This document shows positions 55,849 to 61,811 of a stretch of DNA of 64,000 nucleotides, piece by piece. The DNA comes from Qipengyuania sp. JC766. Its GTDB lineage: Bacteria; Pseudomonadota; Alphaproteobacteria; Sphingomonadales; Sphingomonadaceae. Made by a program: the position numbers and the translations under genes. The notes below the pieces were generated by a model. The model saw only the letters and a program-made list of their open reading frames with translations. It did not search any database and was not told the DNA's origin. Positions within the stretch are counted from its first letter, which is position 1. Every line of letters begins with the position of its first letter. The DNA lies in contig NZ_JBFEFL010000001.1 in the NCBI RefSeq assembly GCF_040717445.1, positions 2,366,001 through 2,430,000 of the forward strand, written 5' to 3'.

Positions 55849-56642
55849 CACCGATTCCCTACTGGCACGTCGATGCCTTTGCCGATGCGCCTTTCGCCGG
55901 AAATCAGGCGGCGGTCATGATCCTAGACGCCTGGCCGTCCGACGAGCGCCTGATCGCGATCGGCGAGGAGAACAACTTCGCCGAGACTGCCTTCCTCGTG
56001 AAGGACGACGGGCCGGATGCGGATTGGGAATTGCGCTGGTGCACGCCCACTTGCGAGATCGCGCTGTGCGGGCACGCGACGCTGGCCAGCGGCCACGTAT
56101 TGCTGGGGCGCGACGGGGGCGAACGGGTGACCTTCCGCACGCGGCGCGCCGGCACGCTCGAGGTCCGGCGCAATGATGCGGGCTACGAGGTCGGATTGCC
56201 CGCCATACCGACCGAGCGCGGGGAGTGGCCGGAAGCGGTCGCCCTGCTCGGCGCAAAGCCTGCCGAGGTCTGGCTCAATCCGGACGGCTACGGGATCCTC
56301 CTCTTCGAAGACGAGGCCGCGGTCCGGTCGCTCGATCCGGACATTCGCGGGCTCGGCAGGCTCGGCCCGGACCAGTTCATCTGCACCGCGCCGGGGACGC
56401 GCACCGATGTCGTCAGCCGCGTGTTCGTCCCGGGCGGCGGGGTCGACGAGGACAGCGTCACGGGTTCGGCCCATGCGGCGCTGACTCATTTCTGGACCCG
56501 GCGGCTGGGAAGGGACCGCTTCACGGCCCACCAGGCATCGCAGCGCGGCGGGAACCTCGTCTGCCGCCTTGACGGAGACCGGGCCTGGCTCGGCGGCCAG
56601 TGCGCCACGGTGGTCGAAGGGACCTTCTACCTGCCGGGATAA
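55845..56642 (+). CDS. PhzF-family isomerase-like protein
   Basis: 265 residues from the ATG overlapping the transporter stop (ATGA at 55845). PhzF signature: HVDAFADAPFAGNQAAVMIL (about 8-27), the catalytic Glu in ENNFAETAFLV (about 41-51), CGHATLASGHVLL (about 76-88) and DSVTGSAHAALTHFW (about 206-220). The diaminopimelate-epimerase-like double fold is complete. Real substrates of most members are unknown. It is the third gene of a tightly coupled pdxH-transporter-phzF run; its last 16 bases overlap the convergent serine hydrolase. Confidence 0.9.
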   Translation: MTPIPYWHVDAFADAPFAGNQAAVMILDAWPSDERLIAIGEENNFAETAFLVKDDGPDADWELRWCTPTCEIALCGHATLASGHVLLGRDGGERVTFRTRRAGTLEVRRNDAGYEVGLPAIPTERGEWPEAVALLGAKPAEVWLNPDGYGILLFEDEAAVRSLDPDIRGLGRLGPDQFICTAPGTRTDVVSRVFVPGGGVDEDSVTGSAHAALTHFWTRRLGRDRFTAHQASQRGGNLVCRLDGDRAWLGGQCATVVEGTFYLPG

Positions 56643-57748
56643 AGCTCGACGACGTCGGCCAGCTGCTGCAGCAGCACGCGGCGCTCTTCCGCATCCGAAT
56701 GGCCGAGGCGCACGACCGTCAGGCTGCGCTCGGGCGAGATGAGCACGTACTGGCCCATGTGGCCGATCATGGCGAACACGTTCTCGTCCGCCCGGTCCGG
56801 GAACAGGGGATGCTGCTCTTCCCCGGTCGGACGGTTGATCCAGGTCTGCAGGCCGTATTGCGGGCTTGCCGGGCTCGGCGTCCGCATCAGTTCCACCCAG
56901 CGGCGGGGCAGGATCTGCGTGCCCCGATAGGATCCGCCGGTACGCAGAAATTCGCCGAAACGCGCCCAGTCCCGTGCGGTCGCGTGGATCAGGCTGCCAC
57001 CGATGAGCGTGCCCGATGCATCGTATTCGGGAACGACCGAGGTCATGCCGAGCGGTTCGAACAGCCGTTCCTTGAGATAGCGATCGACCGCCTGCCGCCG
57101 CACATCGGGATCGTTACTGTCGGTCAGCGCGCGCGCGGCGATGTCCGCCAGGATCACGGTCGTGTTGCTGGAGTATTCGAACTTCTCGCCCGGCTCCGCC
57201 TCCAGCGGCTGCTCCTCCGCCCAGGCGGCCATGTCGTCGCGCCCGTCGAGGAACAGCATCCGGACCTCGGACGAATCGTACGGCGGATCGCCCGCCTCGG
57301 TGTGGCGCAGGCCGGACCGCATCTGCAGCAGCTGGCGCAGGGTGATTTCGCCGCGCGGGTCGCCCGATTGCTGCCACGCCGGAACGGGCGCCCGGTCGTC
57401 CAGATTGAGGCGCCCGTCCGAAACCAGCAGTCCGATCAGCGCTGCCGTGATGGTCTTGGACATGGACCAGCCGATGAAGCGGGTGTCCGGTCCGTAACCG
57501 GGTGCATATCGCTCCGCCGCGATCTCGCCCGCGTGATAGACGACCACCGCGCGCGTTTCGCCCAGCGCGTCTTCCATCGCGAACAGGTCGTCGACCTGCC
57601 GAGCGAGCTGGTCACGTGCGGCACCCGGATCCTGCGACACCGCCTCGAGCGCCTCGGGGGTCAGGGGGTCCGGCTCGGGATCCTGCCCACCACACGCGGC
57701 GAGGGCTGGCAGCGACAGGAGCAAGGCGATAGGGAGTCGCGAAATCAT
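56627..57748 (-). CDS. Serine hydrolase, class C beta-lactamase fold (lipoprotein)
   Basis: 373 residues. Lipoprotein signal MISRLPIALLLSLPALAACGG with lipobox LAAC (Cys19). The nucleophile motif is SMSKT (IGWSMSKTITAALIGLL, about 92-108), the tyrosine motif is YSSN (FEYSSNTTVILADIAA, about 188-203) and the third motif is a degenerate HxG near the end (IGHMGQYVLI). It is probably a penicillin-binding-like esterase or peptidase on the outer face of a membrane, not a resistance enzyme. Divergent from the small membrane protein; its ATG abuts the latter's possible upstream start. Confidence 0.88.
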   Translation of the reverse strand: MISRLPIALLLSLPALAACGGQDPEPDPLTPEALEAVSQDPGAARDQLARQVDDLFAMEDALGETRAVVVYHAGEIAAERYAPGYGPDTRFIGWSMSKTITAALIGLLVSDGRLNLDDRAPVPAWQQSGDPRGEITLRQLLQMRSGLRHTEAGDPPYDSSEVRMLFLDGRDDMAAWAEEQPLEAEPGEKFEYSSNTTVILADIAARALTDSNDPDVRRQAVDRYLKERLFEPLGMTSVVPEYDASGTLIGGSLIHATARDWARFGEFLRTGGSYRGTQILPRRWVELMRTPSPASPQYGLQTWINRPTGEEQHPLFPDRADENVFAMIGHMGQYVLISPERSLTVVRLGHSDAEERRVLLQQLADVVELYPGR

Positions 57749-57782
57749 GGCAGGTCAGTCGCCGAAGGGGTCCCGAAATTCA

Positions 57783-58133
57783 ATGCGTAAATCCGGAACA
57801 GCGCGCGGCACGTCACGATGGAAAGCATGGCGCTGGGTCGCGCTGGCCGTCCTCGCGGTGCTTGCCGCCGCCTTCTATTTCAATCGCACCATGATCTACG
57901 GCAATGCGGAGGCGGGCACCGCCTATGCCGCCCGCGTGGCCTGTTCGTGCCGCTATGTCGCGGACCGGTCGCTGGAGGACTGCGCCAAGGACAAGCTGGC
58001 GGGCATGGAACTGGTCACCCTCTCCGACGACGACGAGACGAAGACGGTCACGGCCCGTTTCCCGCTGATCGCGACCAGCCGCGCGACCTTGCGCGACGGA
58101 TACGGATGCGTGCTGGAGGAGTGGGAAGGCTAG
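57783..58133 (+). CDS. Small membrane-anchored protein with Cys-rich motif, unknown function
   Basis: 116 residues from the ATG at 57783; an in-frame ATG at 57747, touching the divergent hydrolase start, is an alternative. A basic N-terminus, one membrane helix (about residues 18-35: [16 protein letters not shown]), then an extracytoplasmic part with [27 protein letters not shown] and a final Cys (DGYGCVLEE). The four cysteines probably form disulfides. I do not recognise the family. It overlaps mnmA at the 3' end by four bases, convergent. Confidence 0.72.
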   Translation: MRKSGTARGTSRWKAWRWVALAVLAVLAAAFYFNRTMIYGNAEAGTAYAARVACSCRYVADRSLEDCAKDKLAGMELVTLSDDDETKTVTARFPLIATSRATLRDGYGCVLEEWEG

Positions 58134-59296
58134 GCCGCTGGCTCGGTCGTGTCGATCCAGCCGCCGCCCAGAACCCTCTCCCCGGCGTAGATGACCGCCG
58201 CCTGGCCGGGCGCCACGCCGTATTCCGGCTGCTCGAACCGCAAGGTGACTGCCGCGTTATCGCCGAGCGGACCGTCGAGCACGACCGGGACAGGCTTCGC
58301 CAGCGAACGGACCTTGGCCGTCAGCGGCGCGTCCGGAAGCGGACCGATGCGGTTGGTCTCCACGATCCGCGCGGCCCGGGTCGCGAGCATCGCCTTGGGG
58401 CCGACGCGAACTTCGGCGCTCGTCGCATCGAGCTCGACGACATAGAGCGGTTCGGGCTGGCCCCCGATTTCGAGCCCGCGCCGCTGGCCGACCGTGTAAT
58501 GGATGACGCCGCGATGATCGCCCAGATGCTCGCCCGTTTGCGCATGGACGATCCGCCCCGCGCGGCCGCCTTCCGGGCGAAGCGACTTCACGATCTTGGC
58601 GTAATCGCCGTCGGGCACGAAACAGATGTCCTGGCTGTCGGGCTTGGCCGCGTTGCGCAGGCCTGCATCGCCGGCAAGGTCGCGCACCTGGGACTTGGGC
58701 AGTCCACCCAGCGGGAAGCGCAGATAGGCGAGCTGGTCTTCGGTCGTGGCGTAGAGGAAATAGCTCTGGTCGCGTGCGGGATCGTGGGCGCGGTGCAGTT
58801 CCGGTCCCACGGGACCCATCACCCGCCGCACGTAATGCCCGGTCGCAAGGCAATCCGCGCCCAGCTCGCGCGCCATGGCGAACAGGTCCGTGAACTTGGG
58901 TCCCATGTTGCAGCGGATGCAGGGCACCGGGGTGCGTCCGGCAAGGTAATCGTCGGCGAACTGCTCGACCACGTCCTCGCGAAAGGCACTTTCGTGATCG
59001 AAGACATAGTGCGCAAAGCCCAACCGGTCGGCGACGGCGCGGGCATCCGCGATGTCGTCCCCGGCGCAGCAGGCGCCCTTGCGCCCGGTCGCGGCACCGT
59101 AATCGTAGAGCTGGAGCGTGATGCCGATGACCTTCGCACCGCTGGCCACGGCCAGTGCCGCGACGACGGAACTGTCGACACCGCCCGACATGGCGACGAC
59201 GATCGTGCTGTCCGCGGCGGGCCTGGGCAGGTCGAACAGGCGCTCCGCGTCCTGCGCGGTCAGGGTGTCCAGAATGTCGGGCATGACTGCGTCCAT
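58130..59296 (-). CDS. mnmA: tRNA-specific 2-thiouridylase MnmA
   Basis: 388 residues. PP-loop SGGVDSS at 37-43 for ATP, the conserved Cys region [14 protein letters not shown] (Cys126 and Cys129), the ATGHY motif, [10 protein letters not shown], and the second catalytic Cys in [12 protein letters not shown]. It makes 2-thiouridine at position 34 of Lys, Glu and Gln tRNAs. The N-terminal 30 residues are a short extension common in alphaproteobacteria; a downstream ATG at 59284 is also possible. Divergent from the sciP unit. Confidence 0.93.
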   Translation of the reverse strand: MDAVMPDILDTLTAQDAERLFDLPRPAADSTIVVAMSGGVDSSVVAALAVASGAKVIGITLQLYDYGAATGRKGACCAGDDIADARAVADRLGFAHYVFDHESAFREDVVEQFADDYLAGRTPVPCIRCNMGPKFTDLFAMARELGADCLATGHYVRRVMGPVGPELHRAHDPARDQSYFLYATTEDQLAYLRFPLGGLPKSQVRDLAGDAGLRNAAKPDSQDICFVPDGDYAKIVKSLRPEGGRAGRIVHAQTGEHLGDHRGVIHYTVGQRRGLEIGGQPEPLYVVELDATSAEVRVGPKAMLATRAARIVETNRIGPLPDAPLTAKVRSLAKPVPVVLDGPLGDNAAVTLRFEQPEYGVAPGQAAVIYAGERVLGGGWIDTTEPAA

Positions 59297-59358
59297 ACAG
59301 GAGGCGGCCCCGCCTTTCCATCCCCGATCCGCGGCACCTTCCGTAATCCTAATCGCCG

Positions 59359-59375
59359 GTAAATCGGTGATTTAC
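59359..59375. promoter_or_regulatory. 17-bp palindrome upstream of the sciP unit
   Basis: Perfect GTAAATC-GGT-GATTTAC, between mnmA (minus) and the 59410 gene (plus). The size and symmetry suit a dimeric regulator; the regulator is unknown. Confidence 0.5.
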
Positions 59376-59409
59376 GCGATCTTGACCATGTTCTTCTACA
59401 CCGGCCCGC

Positions 59410-59712
59410 ATGTTCGAGAATCCTACCTTCGACACCGGTCAGGCGACCGACCGCGACTCGTCGGGTTTGCGCGCGTTGACTTGGCTCGACCTCGCGGCGC
59501 GATTTGCAGCCATCAGGGAGTTGCGCAGCACTCTGGCGCGCCATCGGCATGGCCATGCCGGAAGCTTCGCGCGGCTCGCGGGGCAGGACAAAAGGTGTGA
59601 CGAACGGTCTGTTAACCACGTCGATTTAGGTCACGGCAAAGCCGATCGCGCAAAGCCTTCCGGAGACGAAGGCGCACCCCACTGCGTCGAACCCGGCCAC
59701 AGAGGCGCATGA
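59410..59712 (+). CDS. Small uncharacterised protein coupled to sciP
   Basis: 100 residues from the ATG at 59410. The N-terminal half looks like a real small domain: LRALTWLDLAARFAAIRELRSTLARHRHGHAGSFARLAGQ (about 20-59), with a VNHVDLGHGKAD motif after it. From memory, comparable short proteins (ALTW-like helix, GSF, VN...GKA) sit ahead of DUF1153 genes in other sphingomonads, but I cannot check that here. The TGA overlaps the sciP ATG (59709-59712), so it would be translated with sciP. There is no clear ribosome site. The function is unknown. Confidence 0.55.
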   Translation: MFENPTFDTGQATDRDSSGLRALTWLDLAARFAAIRELRSTLARHRHGHAGSFARLAGQDKRCDERSVNHVDLGHGKADRAKPSGDEGAPHCVEPGHRGA

Positions 59713-60011
59713 TGATCGAGAACCAGAATATCCGACCCGACCAGGTCATCGGGCCGCTTGGCGAGCCGCTGACGCTTGCCGATCTGCCGTCGCCCAAGAC
59801 GCGTCGCTGGGTCGTGCGCCGCAAGGCCGAAGTCGTCGCCGCCGTGAATGGCGGGCTGTTGACGATCGACGAGGTGCTGGAGCGCTACAATCTGACGCTC
59901 GAGGAATTCGCATCCTGGCAGCGCGCCGTCGACCGTTCCGGCATGCAGGGCCTGCGGGTCACGCGTATCCAGCATTATCGCGACCTCTACGAACGCCAGC
60001 TGAAATACTGA
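59709..60011 (+). CDS. sciP: CtrA inhibitor SciP (DUF1153)
   Basis: 100 residues, normal length for SciP. The DUF1153 helix-turn-helix fills most of it: RWVVRRKAEVVAAVNGGLLTIDEVLERYNLTLEEFASWQRAVDRSGMQGLRVTRIQHYRD (about 32-92). In Caulobacter SciP binds CtrA and represses CtrA-dependent promoters in the swarmer phase. Two consecutive ATGs (59709, 59712) are possible starts. Upstream elements include a palindrome (59359-59375), two GANTC sites (59418 and 59455) and a TTAACC CtrA-like half-site at 59612. Confidence 0.9.
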   Translation: MMIENQNIRPDQVIGPLGEPLTLADLPSPKTRRWVVRRKAEVVAAVNGGLLTIDEVLERYNLTLEEFASWQRAVDRSGMQGLRVTRIQHYRDLYERQLKY

Positions 60012-60078
60012 CCACCGCACTTCCCGGGAACCTTTCGTCGGCTGAAGACCTGTTCCTCCACTACCCCGCCCGCTGCGG

Positions 60079-60104
60079 GGAACCGTATCTTCCGGGCATC
60101 CGTT
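60079..60104 (+). promoter_or_regulatory. EcfG (general stress sigma factor) promoter
   Basis: GGAAC at 60079-60083, 17-base spacer, CGTT at 60101-60104: exact EcfG consensus. It is 36 bases from the GlsB-like ATG at 60141, a natural distance, and that gene family is stress induced. Confidence 0.82.
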
Positions 60105-60140
60105 GTCGATGCACCGGAAGCGGGGAAACAGGAGGAATAT

Positions 60141-60410
60141 ATGCTGGGTTGGATTATCGCTCTCATCGTAGGTGGCGTCGCCGGTTGGCTCGCCAGCATG
60201 GTGATGAATCGTGATGCCTCTATGGGCATCTTCTGGAATATCGTCGTCGGCTGCGTCGGCTCGCTCATCGGCAACGCGATTGCCGGTCCGCTGCTCGGCA
60301 TCGGCGGCAGCGTGCAGGAATTCTCGCTTACGGGTCTCATCATCGCCTTCGTGGGCGCGGTGGTGCTGCTCGCGATCGTGAACCTGATCCAGCGTGGTCG
60401 CGTCCGGTAA
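60141..60410 (+). CDS. GlsB/YeaQ/YmgE-family stress response membrane protein
   Basis: An 89-residue transglycosylase-associated-protein family member with three membrane helices: MLGWIIALIVGGVAGWLASMVM, MGIFWNIVVGCVGSLIGNAIAGPLLGIGG and LTGLIIAFVGAVVLLAIVNLI. The Gly-rich helices are characteristic. A strong ribosome site (AGGAGG) precedes the ATG. An EcfG promoter lies upstream and a terminator downstream, so this is a single-gene stress unit in the inner membrane. Molecular function is unknown. Confidence 0.92.
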   Translation: MLGWIIALIVGGVAGWLASMVMNRDASMGIFWNIVVGCVGSLIGNAIAGPLLGIGGSVQEFSLTGLIIAFVGAVVLLAIVNLIQRGRVR

Positions 60411-60434
60411 GGACACGGATCTGTTTGGTACCCG

Positions 60435-60467
60435 AAGGGCGGGAGGTTTCGGCTTCCCGCCCTTTTT
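60435..60467 (+). terminator. Rho-independent terminator
   Basis: Stem AAGGGCGGGA / TCCCGCCCTT (60435-60444 and 60455-60464) with a ten-base loop and TTTTT beginning at 60463. Ends the GlsB-like unit. Confidence 0.9.
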
Positions 60468-60554
60468 CGTTCCGGTCCGATATTCGCTGGTCCGGCGCAA
60501 TCCGCCGCCCGTCGACCGCGCATTGCCTGCCCGGTGACGCGCGTGTAGGAGATG

Positions 60555-60597
60555 CTTGCGAAAGGTGACATAGCCGCGTAATACACCTGTTCGCAAG
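60555..60597 (+). promoter_or_regulatory. Promoter embedded in a long inverted repeat upstream of the RND efflux operon
   Basis: Left arm CTTGCGAAAGGTG (60555-60567), right arm CACCTGTTCGCAAG (60584-60597), pairing over 13 positions with one bulged base. Inside lie a sigma-70-like -35 TTGCGA (60556-60561) and -10 TAATAC (60579-60584) with a 17-base spacer. The layout is that of a repressor operator covering its promoter. The right arm ends 11 bases before the adaptor ATG. Confidence 0.65.
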
Positions 60598-60608
60598 AAG
60601 GGCAGACG

Positions 60609-61805
60609 ATGAATTACGAAACGCCGGTTCACGCCGAAACGGCCAAGCCTCTCGGGGAATCCACCTACGATACGGTCGATCCGGACGCCCGGGGCGGGCG
60701 GCGCCGGCTCTATGTCATCGGCGCGGTAATCGCGATCCTTATCGCGGGCGCGATCGCGTTCGCCTACATGACCGGTGGCGGCGAAACCGCGACACCGGCC
60801 GGCGGCGATTCCGAGCAGGCCCCGACGATCAGCGTCATCACGCCCGGTCGCGCGACGATCGAAGGCACCATCACGGCCACCGGCACCCTTGCCGCCCGTC
60901 GGTCGGTGCCTGTGGGCGTCGTCGGCGAGGGCGGCCGCGTCGTCTCGGTCACCGCGGACGCCGGTGACTGGGTGGAAGCGGGGCAGGTGCTCGTGTCCAT
61001 CGACCGCGCCGTCCAGAACCAGCAGGCATCGGCCGCCACCGCGCAGATCGAAGTCGCGCGTGCGGACGCGAACCTGGCGCAGTCCAATCTCGACCGCGCG
61101 CTGCAGCTCGTCGATCGCGGCTTCATTTCCACGGCGGACGTGGACCGCCTGACCGCGACGCGCGATGCCGCGGTCGCCCGCGTCCGCGTGGCGCAGGCGC
61201 AGGCGAGCGAACTGCGCGAACGCAATGCCCGCCTGAACGTGGTCGCCCCGACATCGGGTTACGTGCTGGAGCGCATGGTCGAACCCGGGCAGGTCGTCTC
61301 CGCCGGGTCCGGTGCGCTGTTCACCATCGCACGCGGAGGCGAGATGGAACTGAACGCGCAGATCAGCGAAACCGATCTCGCCAGGCTGTCCGTCGGTGTT
61401 GAGGCTACCGTCCAGCCGGCCGGCACCGACGAGGCCTTTACCGGCCAGATCTGGCAGCTGGCGCCGGTCATCGACGAACAGTCGCGCCAGGGCGTCGCCC
61501 GCATCGCGCTGTCCTACGCCCCCGAACTGCGGCCCGGCGGCTTCGCCACCGCCCGCATCCAGAGCGGGACGGTCGTCGCGCCCCGGCTGCCCGAATCCGC
61601 CATCCTCTCGGACGACGAAGGCAGCTTCGTCTATGTCGTCGATAGCGAGAACAAGGCCCGTCGCCGCGCGGTCACCACCGGTCTGGTGACGCAGGAAGGC
61701 GTCGCGATCACCACCGGCCTCACCGGGACAGAGCGCGTGGTCTTGCGGGCGGGCGGCTTCCTGACCGACGGCGAAACCGTCAATCCGCAGAAAGCGGAGA
61801 ACTGA
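60609..61805 (+). CDS. RND efflux periplasmic adaptor subunit
   Basis: 398 residues of the MexA/HlyD-type membrane fusion family. A cytoplasmic N-terminus of about 35 residues, one membrane helix (about 36-56, YVIGAVIAILIAGAIAFAYM), a biotinyl-lipoyl half (VPVGVVGEGGRVVSVTADAGDWVEAGQVLVSID), an alpha-helical hairpin (about 135-205), the second lipoyl half (LNVVAPTSGYVLERMVEPGQVVSAG) and beta-barrel domains. It links the inner-membrane pump to an outer-membrane channel. The permease follows by six bases. No TolC-like gene is visible before the window ends. Confidence 0.92.
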   Translation: MNYETPVHAETAKPLGESTYDTVDPDARGGRRRLYVIGAVIAILIAGAIAFAYMTGGGETATPAGGDSEQAPTISVITPGRATIEGTITATGTLAARRSVPVGVVGEGGRVVSVTADAGDWVEAGQVLVSIDRAVQNQQASAATAQIEVARADANLAQSNLDRALQLVDRGFISTADVDRLTATRDAAVARVRVAQAQASELRERNARLNVVAPTSGYVLERMVEPGQVVSAGSGALFTIARGGEMELNAQISETDLARLSVGVEATVQPAGTDEAFTGQIWQLAPVIDEQSRQGVARIALSYAPELRPGGFATARIQSGTVVAPRLPESAILSDDEGSFVYVVDSENKARRRAVTTGLVTQEGVAITTGLTGTERVVLRAGGFLTDGETVNPQKAEN

Positions 61806-61811
61806 TTCCTC

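Noticed and set aside
56627-57748. Serine hydrolase as an AmpC-type resistance gene
   Set aside because: It has SxxK and YxN but a degenerate third motif and a lipoprotein signal; nothing indicates antibiotic resistance.
60027-60054. Second EcfG-like box, GGAAC followed by TGTT after 19 bases
   Set aside because: Spacing too long and -10 not CGTT; the exact site at 60079-60104 explains the gene.
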